Position numbers and translations under genes: made by a program. The notes under the pieces are model-generated. The model had not been told where the DNA came from and made no database searches. It saw only the letters and a list, made by a program, of their open reading frames with translations. From CAZHZT01 sp964537285 (GTDB taxonomy: Bacteria; Bacteroidota; Bacteroidia; Chitinophagales; Saprospiraceae), in contig CAZHZT010000099.1 of NCBI GenBank assembly GCA_964537285.1, forward strand, positions 1-21,440: a DNA stretch of 21,440 nt. The letters are read 5' to 3'. Numbering within the stretch: position 1 is the stretch's first letter; each line of letters begins with the position of its first letter. This document shows positions 6,039-14,019 of this stretch, one piece after another.

Positions 6039-8285
6039 ATGAAGTTTTATAATCTACTTTTTGTTGTGTTTTTATTTGGCGCAGGGGTGTTTGCTGAGCT
6101 GTCCGCACAGAATATCGTCCGCCTTTTATACCCTACCGAAAAAGACGGTAAAATGCTTAAATATGCCTGGGCTGGTGGCTTGAACGCCCCTCAGTTTTCT
6201 GAAATCGACTTCGATCAGGATGGCGTAAAAGACCTTTTCGTTTTTGATCGTTTTGGAAATGCTATGCTTACCTTTAAAAATAATGGAACACCGGGTTCGG
6301 TGGACTATGAGTTTACTCCTTATGCTGCTGATCGTTTCCCCAATTTGTATAACTGGACTTTGCTGAGAGATTATAATGGGGATGGCCTGGAGGATATTTT
6401 TACTTATTCTCAGGGCATTGGCGCTAGTGGATTTTCCGTTTACACCACTAATTTTGACGGTAATAATCTAGAATTTGACTTATTTCAGTTCAACTGGGTG
6501 CTGAACCTCATGGTCTTTGATCAGGGGGGAGGGGTTTTTACGAATGTATATGTAAGTCCGGAGGATTATCCGGCAGTGGTTGATGTTGACGGGGATGGTG
6601 ATTTGGATGTGCTGACTTTTGACTCAGGAGGTACATTTGTATTTTATTACCAAAATCAATCCGTTGAAAAAGGATACGGCTTAGATAGCCTGACTTTCAC
6701 TTTAGAAGATATCTGTTGGGGAAAATTCAAGGAAAGTGGCTTGTCTGCTGATGTGATTTTGAGTGATGACCCTCAGGAATGTGCTGAAGGTATCCAAGGT
6801 GGCGGAGGTAATTCTCGTCATGCCGGTTCGACTTTATTAGCCTTCGATGATGATAACGATGGTGATCTGGAAATGATTCTGGGAGATTTATTCAATGAAA
6901 AATTGACCTATTTAAAAAATAATGGTTCCAGTGAAGATGCTTTCATGACTGAGCAGGATACAGAATATCCTTCTAATGATACAGAAGTGTCTATTCCTAT
7001 CTTTAACAGTGCTTTCTATCTGGATGTAAACAATGATGGTAAAAAAGATCTTCTCGCTGCGCCTAATGGTTCCTTACTTATCGAAGATGTCAAAGGAGTG
7101 TGGAGATACGATAACGTAGGTACTGCACAAGAGCCTGAGTTCAATTTTGAAGAAGATGGCTTTTTGGTTGATGAGATGCTGGATTTTGGTACGGGAGGCA
7201 ATCCTACCTTTGTTGATTATAATGCAGACGGAAAACTGGATGTGGTTGTTGGGAACTCTACCTACTTTGTACCGGGCGGCGTAAAACAGTCTCAACTGGC
7301 TTTGCTTGAAAATGTGGGCACCGAAGAAGAACCGGCCTTCAGGTTAGTTGATCTGGATTGGTTGGGCTTCAGCACTTTTAGCGGTTCCAATGCATTCGAT
7401 TTCTCTCCGACTTTTGGTGATATTGACAGTGACGGGGATCTGGATTTGTTGGTGGGAGAGCAACAAGGCGGGCTGTTCTTTGCCGAAAATATCGCGGGTC
7501 CTGGTAACCCCCTGGATTTTGGCCCTGTTCAATATCCCTACATGGGCATTGATCGCGGACAAGCCTCTACGCCTCAAATCATCGATCTGGATAGAGATGG
7601 ACTAATGGATATTGTAGTTGGAGAGCGCCTTGGAATCCTGACATTCTTTAAAAATACGGGTTCTGCAGGTAATCCTCAGTTTAATCCAAATGCTGATGAA
7701 AGCCCGAATATTTCCAAGTTGGGCAATGTGGATACCAGAGGAATTGATCCTACAAAAGGCTATGCTGCTCCCGCATTTGTAGATCTGGGAGATGAGTACG
7801 TTCTTTTTTCAGGCTCGGACCGGGGAAGTATTTACTATTATGAAAATATTGACGGGAACCTTGAAGGAGATTTCACTGAGGTGACCACGTTTTTCGGAAA
7901 TATAAGAGAGGGCTTCAGAACACATCCCAATATCGCGGATGTTAACAATGACGGAGTACTGGATATGGTCATCGGCAATCTTCGTGGAGGTGTTTCTATG
8001 TACAACATCGGGATTAGCCTTGACGGGGAAGTTAATACGGAAAATTTAAACGAGCTTTCTCTGGATTTAAAGGTTTATCCTAATCCTGTAAACGATGTAC
8101 TCAATGTTGAAGTCAATACCTGGGCAAACTACCGGATTGTCAATTTAATAGGACTTGAAGTAAGAAGCGGTAGATTGGCTGCCGGATTAAATCAAGTTTA
8201 TTTATCTGACCTCTCTAAAGGAGTCTATTTCGTTGAAGTTTCTTTAGGAACTACCTACGAAACTATCAAACTAATTAAGAGATAG
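6039..8285 (+). CDS. secreted FG-GAP/VCBS repeat protein with T9SS sorting domain
   Basis: This is a 748-residue exported protein, probably surface-attached or released through the type IX secretion system. Residues 1-24 form a signal peptide. At least nine calcium-binding-loop repeats of the DxDxDGxxD type follow (first D57-D65, DFDQDGVKD; others include DVDGDGDLD, DIDSDGDLD, DLDRDGLMD, DVNNDGVLD), as in FG-GAP/VCBS beta-propellers. The last 72 or so residues begin with LKVYPNPVND and end in KGVYFVEV...TIKLIKR, a type A T9SS sorting signal. No enzyme domain is visible, so an adhesive or binding role is plausible but inferred. The last three codons and stop form part of a 33-bp perfect palindrome. 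Its own promoter must lie in the 140-bp gap shared with the antiporter. Confidence 0.93.
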   Translation: MKFYNLLFVVFLFGAGVFAELSAQNIVRLLYPTEKDGKMLKYAWAGGLNAPQFSEIDFDQDGVKDLFVFDRFGNAMLTFKNNGTPGSVDYEFTPYAADRFPNLYNWTLLRDYNGDGLEDIFTYSQGIGASGFSVYTTNFDGNNLEFDLFQFNWVLNLMVFDQGGGVFTNVYVSPEDYPAVVDVDGDGDLDVLTFDSGGTFVFYYQNQSVEKGYGLDSLTFTLEDICWGKFKESGLSADVILSDDPQECAEGIQGGGGNSRHAGSTLLAFDDDNDGDLEMILGDLFNEKLTYLKNNGSSEDAFMTEQDTEYPSNDTEVSIPIFNSAFYLDVNNDGKKDLLAAPNGSLLIEDVKGVWRYDNVGTAQEPEFNFEEDGFLVDEMLDFGTGGNPTFVDYNADGKLDVVVGNSTYFVPGGVKQSQLALLENVGTEEEPAFRLVDLDWLGFSTFSGSNAFDFSPTFGDIDSDGDLDLLVGEQQGGLFFAENIAGPGNPLDFGPVQYPYMGIDRGQASTPQIIDLDRDGLMDIVVGERLGILTFFKNTGSAGNPQFNPNADESPNISKLGNVDTRGIDPTKGYAAPAFVDLGDEYVLFSGSDRGSIYYYENIDGNLEGDFTEVTTFFGNIREGFRTHPNIADVNNDGVLDMVIGNLRGGVSMYNIGISLDGEVNTENLNELSLDLKVYPNPVNDVLNVEVNTWANYRIVNLIGLEVRSGRLAAGLNQVYLSDLSKGVYFVEVSLGTTYETIKLIKR

Positions 8286-8343
8286 GATATAAAAAGAAGA
8301 AAGTTGCATTTGCAACTTTCTTCTTTTTATATCCTATCTCTTA
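8276..8343. terminator. 33-bp perfect palindrome between convergent genes, probable bidirectional terminator
   Basis: Arms 8276-8308 and 8311-8343 are exact reverse complements over 33 nt with only TT between them. The left arm includes the last codons and stop of the FG-GAP gene, and the right arm ends 5 bp before the stop of the yggS-like gene. An oligo-T segment lies inside each arm (TTCTTTTTAT), so RNA made from either side ends in a very stable hairpin. The length and lack of loop far exceed what termination requires. Confidence 0.8.
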
Positions 8344-8348
8344 TAGTC

Positions 8349-9020
8349 CTAGTTCCTTGCCCCAAATATCAGGCTGCCCACTCTCACCATAGTGCTTCCT
8401 TCTTCTACGGCAATTTCATAATCCCCGGACATGCCCATGGATATTTCTTTAAAGCTTTCATCATTTTTGAAGTATAGCTCTTTAAGGTGTTGGAAAATGC
8501 GTCCAAGGTTTTGGAACTCCTGCCTTACTTGCTCTTTGTTTTCTGTAAAAGTAGCCATGCCCATAACACCTGCTACCTCAATGTTTTTCATCTCTTTAAA
8601 TTCTGCCGATTCAAGTAAGGCTTTAACGGTCGAGTCTTCGAGTCCATACTTCGTATCTTCCGCTGCGATTTTAAATTGAAGAAGGACCTTAATTATCCGG
8701 TCGTTTTTTTCTGCTTGTTTATTGATTTCCTTGAGAAGTTTCAGGCTATCAACGGATTCTATACAGTATACAAAAGGAGCTATATATTTAACTTTATTGG
8801 TTTGAAGGTGCCCAATGAGGTGCCATTCGATATCTTTAGGAAGATCCTCATATTTAGCAGTTAATTCCTGAACGCGATTTTCACCAAATACCCGATGCCC
8901 CAGATTGTACAAATCCATAACGGCTTCGTTTGGCTTCGTCTTGGAAACTGCAACGAGCCGGACATCTTTTTCATCAAGGTATTTTTGTATCTTTTTATAA
9001 GCAGTTTCATTAATTAACAT
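8349..9020 (-). CDS. YggS/PLPBP-family pyridoxal-phosphate homeostasis protein
   Basis: This 223-residue single-domain TIM-barrel protein binds pyridoxal 5'-phosphate and is linked in the family to PLP and amino-acid homeostasis. It has no proven enzymatic reaction. Visible signatures are the PLP lysine K27 in VAVSKTKP, the following GENRVQE, WHLIGHLQTNK, the SMGMSGDYEIAV block and the closing phosphate-binding GSTMVRVGSLIFG. Length and motif order match the family without gaps. Start ATG at 9018-9020. It lies 95 bp downstream of the deoxynucleoside kinase on the same strand, so the two may be co-transcribed. The assignment is firm. Confidence 0.96.
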   Translation of the reverse strand: MLINETAYKKIQKYLDEKDVRLVAVSKTKPNEAVMDLYNLGHRVFGENRVQELTAKYEDLPKDIEWHLIGHLQTNKVKYIAPFVYCIESVDSLKLLKEINKQAEKNDRIIKVLLQFKIAAEDTKYGLEDSTVKALLESAEFKEMKNIEVAGVMGMATFTENKEQVRQEFQNLGRIFQHLKELYFKNDESFKEISMGMSGDYEIAVEEGSTMVRVGSLIFGARN

Positions 9021-9115
9021 AATACCTCTTTTTTAGAAGTTACAATAGAATTGCAATTAAAGCCCATTAAGCGACTGCAGAACAAGTCTAATAAACCAAT
9101 GTCAACTATTAAACA

Positions 9116-9766
9116 TTAGAATAACCCGTGGAGTTCGGCAGAAACCATATTGAGCACATCGCCCAGGTCTTCGGGATTATTTTCAAAGTCGATCTTGTTG
9201 GCGTCAATGATGAGGAGACGACCATCGGTATAATCCTTGATCCAGGATTCGTAGCGTTCGTTGAGCTTCTTGAGGTAATCCAGGCTCATATTACCTTCGT
9301 ACTCTCTGCCACGGCTTTGGATATGTGCCACCAGAGTGGGGATATTGGCTCTTAAATAAATTAATAGATCGGGGGCTTTTATTTGGGAAGACATAGTTTT
9401 GAACAAATCCAAATAATTATTGTAATCGCGCGTTGACATTAGGCCCATATCATGTAGATTAGGTGCGAAAATATACGCATCTTCGTAGATGGTTCGGTCT
9501 TGGACAACGGTCCGGTCTCCATCAAGTACTTCGAGGATTTGTTTGTAACGACTATTGAGGAAGTAGATTTGAAGATTAAAAGACCAACGCTGCATATCGG
9601 CGTAAAAATCACTTAGATAGGGATTGTCATTGGTATCTTCATAATGAACGTCCCAATTGAAGTGTTTGCCGAGTTTGGTACACAAGGTGGTTTTACCGGC
9701 ACCGATATTACCGGCAATGGCGATATACTTGATGTCAGCTTTTTGATTTTTCGATTGTTCTGTCAT
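9116..9766 (-). CDS. deoxynucleoside kinase
   Basis: This enzyme phosphorylates a deoxynucleoside to its 5'-monophosphate (nucleotide salvage, cytosol). The 216-residue protein shows the P-loop GNIGAGKTT (19-27), the substrate-site YEDTNDNPYLSDFY (42-55), the DRTIYED catalytic block (90-96), and an arginine-rich LID-type segment around SRGREYEGNMS. This is the pattern of the dCK/dGK/dAK family of bacteria. Which base is preferred (dA, dG or dC) cannot be decided from the sequence. The start ATG at 9764-9766 leaves a short basic N-terminus before the P-loop, which looks natural. The yggS-like gene follows on the same strand. A 427-bp repeat-filled gap separates it from the divergent ABC ATPase. 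Confidence 0.93.
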   Translation of the reverse strand: MTEQSKNQKADIKYIAIAGNIGAGKTTLCTKLGKHFNWDVHYEDTNDNPYLSDFYADMQRWSFNLQIYFLNSRYKQILEVLDGDRTVVQDRTIYEDAYIFAPNLHDMGLMSTRDYNNYLDLFKTMSSQIKAPDLLIYLRANIPTLVAHIQSRGREYEGNMSLDYLKKLNERYESWIKDYTDGRLLIIDANKIDFENNPEDLGDVLNMVSAELHGLF

Positions 9767-9919
9767 TGCTATAACTTTAGCTGCTAATTTAAGGCAAATA
9801 CAGTATTAAACGATTTTTTATGCTATATTATCTAAAATAAACTTCTTTAGGCAAAATTTTATTTAATCTAGCGTAAGGGATTAGGCAATTAATAAGCTAC
9901 GCAAATTTTGCAAAGTAAT

Positions 9920-10019
9920 TTTTTTCTCAGGCTAGGCGGAAAACGTAGGCATAACTTGTCCCGAATGCCTTCGGGACCCAAAGGTACGGCGAGGCTTTCC
10001 AACACAGCCTGAGGAAAAA
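9920..10019. repeat. 100-bp palindromic intergenic element (element B)
   Basis: Outer arms of 14 nt (9920-9933 and 10006-10019) pair with one mismatch. A central hairpin, GTCCCGAA-TGCC-TTCGGGAC (9958-9977), has a perfect 8-bp stem. Between them the two sides resemble each other more loosely. The GC-richer interior inside AT-rich flanks is the same architecture as element A at 2693-2859, although sequence identity between the two is low. It is probably a dispersed non-coding repeat. Confidence 0.55.
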
Positions 10020-10131
10020 CGGACAAGTAAAACGGGTAGGGTATTATTTTCCTGATCCCTAAATATACGTTTAGGGAATTTATAAGGTTTAGATGGGGTG
10101 GGTACATTTTTTAAAAAGCCTAATTAACTAT

Positions 10132-10185
10132 CTAAACCTTCTATACTTCCTAAATCCTCTAAACTCCCTAAACCTTCTCAACTTA
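10132..10185. repeat. six tandem copies of a 9-bp unit just before the ABC ATPase start
   Basis: Six consecutive 9-mers read CTAAACCTT, CTATACTTC, CTAAATCCT, CTAAACTCC, CTAAACCTT and CTCAACTTA. The array is purine-poor on the plus strand and stops 8 bp before the ATG at 10194. It will probably lie in the 5' leader or the promoter, where copy-number change could alter spacing. The first and fifth units are identical. Confidence 0.75.
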
Positions 10186-10193
10186 TAAAAAAG

Positions 10194-10934
10194 ATGCAAG
10201 CACTGATTTCAGTAAAGGATTTAAAAAAAACGTACATCATGGGGGCGCAGGAAGTGAAGGCACTTCAGTCAGTCACCTTGGATATAGAAACCAATGAGTA
10301 TGTGGCATTGATGGGGCCTTCGGGATCTGGTAAATCGACCTTAATGAATTTATTAGGATGCCTGGATACACCTACTTCAGGCGAGTATTGGCTGAATGGC
10401 ACTGATGTAAGTACCATGACGGATAACGAACTTGCGGAAGTCCGCAATAAAGAGATTGGTTTTGTTTTCCAAACCTTTAACCTGTTGCCTCGATTATCTG
10501 CCATGGAAAATGTGGCGCTACCGCTGGTTTACGCGGGTTGGTCCAAAGCTCAGCGCCATGAAAAAGCGGAGCATGCGCTGGAAGCAGTTGGCTTAGCTGA
10601 TCGTATGGATCACAAACCCAACGAATTATCCGGTGGGCAACGCCAAAGGGTGGCCATCGCCCGGGCAATTGTAAATGATCCTTCTATTATTCTGGCTGAT
10701 GAGCCTACCGGGAACCTGGATACCAAGACCTCCCTTGAGATCATGGATATTTTTGAAAAGATTCATGCCCATGGGAATACGATCATCCTGGTTACCCACG
10801 AGCCAGATATCTCCGATCACGCTCACCGTATCATAGGCTTAAGAGATGGTTTCGTCGAGAAAGATATCAGGAATGAAAATATCGTCAGTGCTTCTGATCC
10901 TAATCATCCTTATGTGCGTCAAATTGGAGAGTAA
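10194..10934 (+). CDS. ABC transporter ATP-binding protein, LolD/MacB type
   Basis: This is the ATPase subunit of an exporter or lipoprotein-release type transporter at the inner membrane. The 246 residues carry Walker A GPSGSGKST (41-49), the Q-loop in FVFQTFNLLP (90-99), signature LSGGQRQR (145-152), Walker B IILADE (165-170), the PTGNLD D-loop region and the switch histidine H202 in THEPD. The EVKAL and FNLLPRLSAMENV context is typical of the MacB/LolD/FtsE branch. No permease of the MacB/FtsX type lies next to it, so the partner must be encoded elsewhere. The start ATG at 10194 follows an A-rich leader. Downstream lies a cluster of three hairpins. Confidence 0.92.
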   Translation: MQALISVKDLKKTYIMGAQEVKALQSVTLDIETNEYVALMGPSGSGKSTLMNLLGCLDTPTSGEYWLNGTDVSTMTDNELAEVRNKEIGFVFQTFNLLPRLSAMENVALPLVYAGWSKAQRHEKAEHALEAVGLADRMDHKPNELSGGQRQRVAIARAIVNDPSIILADEPTGNLDTKTSLEIMDIFEKIHAHGNTIILVTHEPDISDHAHRIIGLRDGFVEKDIRNENIVSASDPNHPYVRQIGE

Positions 10935-10966
10935 AGAGGATTGTAATAATAGGATTGTAAAATAAA

Positions 10967-11074
10967 CGCGCCTACGGCGCGAAATTCCTTTTTTAAGTGG
11001 GCCGAAAGGGCCGTTTTGCGAAGCAAAACGGCCCTTTCGGCCCACTCAAAGGAAAATATCGCCGCGAAGCGGCG
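10967..11074. repeat. three-hairpin palindromic cluster with 24-bp central palindrome (repeat family copy 2)
   Basis: The central arms 10996-11019 and 11023-11046 are exact over 24 nt around the loop GAA and share the core GGGCCGTTTTGC/GCAAAACGGCCC with 2171-2227. It is flanked by two small GC hairpins, CGCGCC-TAC-GGCGCG (10967-10981) and CGCCGC-GAA-GCGGCG (11060-11074), which also resemble each other as reverse complements. The whole segment can therefore fold as one large branched palindrome. Two of the three loops read GCGAAGC, a sequence known to form exceptionally stable mini-hairpins. Confidence 0.8.
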
Positions 11075-11155
11075 TAGATTTTCTTTGGGATTTTCAAAAC
11101 GAGAATTGCTACCCTCATATAATCCGCTTATTGAAAAAAACTAAAAAAATTAGAT

Positions 11156-11707
11156 ATGGCATTTAAAATATACACCAAAACAGGAGATAAAGGAGAAACG
11201 GGATTGTTCGGCGGTAGCCGTGTACCAAAGAGTCACCTCCGGATTGAAACCTACGGAACGGTTGATGAGCTTAATTCCTTCCTTGGTTTATTGAGAGATA
11301 GTATCATGGAGGAAGATGAATTGAGGACCGTGCTTAAAAATATTCAGGAAGATCTTTTTACTATAGGGGCTATTCTGGCAACTGATCCTTCCAAGGATAT
11401 GAAGACTATGGAGCTTAAAGAAGATGCAGTGGAAATGCTGGAAAAGAAAATTGATGAATGGGAGGCCCAACTGCCAGCTCTAAAAAACTTCATTCTGCCC
11501 GGAGGGCATCCATTGGTATCTTTCGCTCACATTGCACGTTGCGTTTGCCGTAGAACGGAACGCCTGGCGGTAGCTTTAAATATGGAGGAGCCTGTTGAGC
11601 CTCATATACTAACATATCTGAATCGTTTATCAGATTTTCTATTTGTATTGGCAAGGCAGTTAGGAAAGGAACTGGGAACTGAGGAAGTAGTGTGGAATCC
11701 TCGTTGA
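11156..11707 (+). CDS. PduO-type cob(I)yrinic acid a,c-diamide adenosyltransferase
   Basis: This enzyme transfers the 5'-deoxyadenosyl group of ATP to cob(I)alamin or its precursor, giving the coenzyme form of B12 in the cytosol. Family signatures are the N-terminal ATP-binding YTKTGDKGETGLFGG (6-20), TYGTVDELNS (32-41), FILPGGHPL (112-120), the CRRTER segment (131-136) and LNRLSDFLFVLAR (155-167). The 183-residue length is normal for the single-domain PduO/MMAB type. The ATG at 11156 is the only sensible start. The 7TM-HD gene follows after 19 bp, so the two are probably one transcript, though no functional link between them is known to me. The DUF6580 pair about 2 kb away may also concern cobalamin (inference). 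Confidence 0.95.
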   Translation: MAFKIYTKTGDKGETGLFGGSRVPKSHLRIETYGTVDELNSFLGLLRDSIMEEDELRTVLKNIQEDLFTIGAILATDPSKDMKTMELKEDAVEMLEKKIDEWEAQLPALKNFILPGGHPLVSFAHIARCVCRRTERLAVALNMEEPVEPHILTYLNRLSDFLFVLARQLGKELGTEEVVWNPR

Positions 11708-11726
11708 TTTTTCGTAATTTTATCAA

Positions 11727-13805
11727 ATGAAAAATACAATTCGAAGAACGCTTAATACGCTTCCGGCAATATTTAAGTATCTTTTTGTAGGAGCTATCGT
11801 TTTAGGCATTAGCTTTTTATGCCCAAATCATGTGAACTTTAAGTATCAATTTGATCAGGGGGTTCAATGGCCTTATGAAGATCTTTATGCTCCCTTTGGT
11901 TTTGGAATCAAAAAAACACCTGCTGAACAGGAGGAAGAACTTAAGCTCCTGGAAGCTTCTTTTTCTCCCTATTATCAATTAGATCCCGAAGTTGCTGATC
12001 AGCAAAAGAGGCAGTTTGCGGATGATTTTGAAAACAGGCTTAAAAAAGGGGAAGAACTATTTCAGGATGTATTAAAAAGGCCCGGCGTATACAAGCGATT
12101 TGGCTTGGAGCTTATTCAAAATATTTATAATCAGGGGCTTATTGAATTGAATAAGAACCATGAAGGAAAAGGAGATAACTTTGTTATCAATGTTCTGAAA
12201 GGAAATGTAGCTAAAAAACAAACGCTGGGAAATATTCCTTCCTTAAAAAATATTGAGAACCGGCTTGCGGATTCGCTTCTTTACAGTGGCTTAAAAGAGG
12301 CAGAATTTCTTCTTCCATTACTAGAAAACACCTTTAGAGCCAATATCATTTACAATGATGAGCTAACCCAACGCTTTAAAAATGAAGAACTAGAGGCCCG
12401 AACCACCACTAGAGGAGCGGTTCAAAAAGGAGATTTGATCGTAAAGGAAGGGGGGCTAATTACCGAAGAGGTATACCAAAAGTTATTGTCTTTCAAGGAA
12501 CAATACAAGGAAGAGGTAACCGTACAAAATTCTTATTGGGGTGTTTTTTCCGGTTATTTGGTGCTTACCAGTTTGGTGGCCGTAATCTTTTTATTGTACC
12601 TACAATTTAATGAGCCTGAAGTTTTTAACCGTTTGTCCAACCTGCTTTTTACTTTTACCTGGGTGGTTGTGTACGCATACCTCGTTTATGCTGTTGAGCG
12701 GATCGACTTGCTGAGCTCCTACATGATACCTTTTTGTATTGCTCCGATTGTAATTAAAAATTTTTACAATGAGCGCTTGGCCTTTTTTACACACGTAGCT
12801 ATCATTTTGATCTCCAGCTACCAATCTGCTTTGGGCTATGAGTTTGCTTTCTTACAAATTACAGCGGGAATAGTGGCTGTATTGACCAATACAGAAACTC
12901 GGTTCTGGTCAAAGTTTTTCATTTCGATATTCTTTATCTTTCTCACTTATTTGGTTGGCTACACTGGTTTATCGCTCATTCAGGAAGGGGATATCCTGGG
13001 GATTGATTCAAAAGTGTATCTGTTTCTGTTTTTGAATGCTATTTTCATGTTGCTGGCTTATCCCTTAGTTCCGTTGTTTGAAAAATTATTTGGCTTTACC
13101 TCGGCTATTACCTTAGTCGAATTATCAGACCTGAATCTGCCCCTTCTTAAGGAGCTCTCGATAAAAGCACCAGGCACCCTACAACATTCCCTCCAGGTAT
13201 CGAACCTCGCCGAAGCTGCTGCAAGAAGGGTGGGGGCCAATCCTTTAATGGTTAAAGTTGCGGCCCTGTACCACGATATCGGAAAATTAAAACAACCGGA
13301 ATTTTTTATTGAAAATCAATCTGGAAAAAATCCGCATGATGAGTTGGGGGATGCTATGGAAAGTGCACGGATCATCATTGGTCATGTAACAGAAGGGGAA
13401 CGATTAGCAAAGAAACATCGACTGCCTGCTGTGTTACAAAATTTTATCAGAACACATCACGGAACAACTAAAGTTGCTTATTTCTTTCGGAAATATCAAG
13501 AAGAAAACGATGATATTGCTTTTGATGAATCGCTCTTTTGTTATCCCGGCCCGAAACCTCGTACTAAAGAAGAAACCATCCTTATGATGGCGGACTCTCT
13601 GGAGGCGGCTTCTAAAAGTTTGAAAAACCCCACTGGCAGGGATATTGATAATTTGGTCAACGGCATAGTCGGAGGGAAAATCTCCAATGGCCAGTTTGAG
13701 TTTTCGGAACTCACCTTCGAAGAACTGGAAATATGTAAGGATGTATTTCGAAAACTACTTAGAAGCATTAATCATGTAAGAGTAGAATATCCTAAAGAGG
13801 CATAA
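11727..13805 (+). CDS. 7TM-HD family phosphohydrolase (PgpH/YqfF-like, probable c-di-AMP phosphodiesterase)
   Basis: This is a 692-residue membrane phosphodiesterase. Members of the PgpH family cleave cyclic di-AMP. The order is one N-terminal membrane anchor (about 17-33), a large extracytoplasmic domain (about 40-265) ending in the TRGAVQKGDLIVKEG motif, a block of about seven membrane helices (about 272-455), then a cytoplasmic HD domain. The metal-site residues are all present: H487, H516-D517 in YHDIGKLKQPEFF, H553, H577-H578 and D623. The start ATG at 11727 gives a natural short basic N-terminus. The protein should control c-di-AMP levels and so osmotic or potassium balance, if the family role holds here. 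It converges on the DUF5522 gene through a 27-bp palindrome. Confidence 0.94.
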   Translation: MKNTIRRTLNTLPAIFKYLFVGAIVLGISFLCPNHVNFKYQFDQGVQWPYEDLYAPFGFGIKKTPAEQEEELKLLEASFSPYYQLDPEVADQQKRQFADDFENRLKKGEELFQDVLKRPGVYKRFGLELIQNIYNQGLIELNKNHEGKGDNFVINVLKGNVAKKQTLGNIPSLKNIENRLADSLLYSGLKEAEFLLPLLENTFRANIIYNDELTQRFKNEELEARTTTRGAVQKGDLIVKEGGLITEEVYQKLLSFKEQYKEEVTVQNSYWGVFSGYLVLTSLVAVIFLLYLQFNEPEVFNRLSNLLFTFTWVVVYAYLVYAVERIDLLSSYMIPFCIAPIVIKNFYNERLAFFTHVAIILISSYQSALGYEFAFLQITAGIVAVLTNTETRFWSKFFISIFFIFLTYLVGYTGLSLIQEGDILGIDSKVYLFLFLNAIFMLLAYPLVPLFEKLFGFTSAITLVELSDLNLPLLKELSIKAPGTLQHSLQVSNLAEAAARRVGANPLMVKVAALYHDIGKLKQPEFFIENQSGKNPHDELGDAMESARIIIGHVTEGERLAKKHRLPAVLQNFIRTHHGTTKVAYFFRKYQEENDDIAFDESLFCYPGPKPRTKEETILMMADSLEAASKSLKNPTGRDIDNLVNGIVGGKISNGQFEFSELTFEELEICKDVFRKLLRSINHVRVEYPKEA

Positions 13806-13810
13806 AATAA

Positions 13811-13867
13811 AAGAGAAAAGATAGGACAAAAGGCACCATAGGTGCCTTTTGTCCTATCTTTTCTCTT
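13811..13867. terminator. 27-bp perfect palindrome between convergent genes, probable bidirectional terminator
   Basis: Arms 13811-13837 and 13841-13867 are exact reverse complements over 27 nt around the loop ATA. The left arm starts 6 bp after the stop of the HD-domain gene. The right arm contains the last codons and stop of the DUF5522 gene (stop 13854-13856). Plus-strand RNA ends in CUUUUCUCUUCUUUUUU after the stem, which would help release. Confidence 0.8.
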
Positions 13868-14018
13868 CTTTTTTATACCCATAAGGGCAATGCCGGCAAC
13901 CGCTTTGACAGCAATACCCTCTGTTTTTTAAATAATGCTCTGTGAAAACATAAAAACCGTTTTCGATATAGAAGTCCCGCCCTTCAATCAACGCTTGTTT
14001 CTTCTTTGCTTTATTCAT
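13854..14018 (-). CDS. DUF5522 small cysteine-rich protein
   Basis: This 54-residue protein is of unknown function. The core matches DUF5522: GRDFYIENGFYVFTEHYLKNRG, then CCQSGCRHCPYGYKK, giving four cysteines and a histidine that could bind a metal or cluster. I chose the ATG at 14016-14018 because it follows the upstream gene's stop codon by a single base (TAA-A-ATG), indicating translational coupling. A longer form from 14051 would overlap the upstream coding region and add a non-conserved segment. The last codons lie within the intergenic palindrome at 13811-13867, so the basic/acidic C-terminal tail EEKR may simply be palindrome sequence. Confidence 0.85.
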   Translation of the reverse strand: MNKAKKKQALIEGRDFYIENGFYVFTEHYLKNRGYCCQSGCRHCPYGYKKEEKR

Positions 14019-14019
14019 T

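Larger units (their letters stand above)
9767..10193. other. divergent intergenic region with repeats
   Basis: The gap contains an AT-rich part next to the kinase start (9767-9900), a 100-bp palindromic element (9920-10019), a small palindrome TCCCTAAA/TTTAGGGA (10056-10063 and 10070-10077), an 11-bp inverted repeat AAGGTTTAGAT/ATCTAAACCTT (10084-10094 and 10130-10140) and a 9-bp tandem repeat (10132-10185). I see no gene in it. Confidence 0.65.

Noticed and set aside
9889..10107. 72-codon minus-strand ORF in the kinase/ABC gap
   Set aside because: It is made largely of palindromic element B and has no protein-like features.
10132..10185. CRISPR-like repeat array
   Set aside because: Units are 9 bp and contiguous without spacers, and no cas gene is present.
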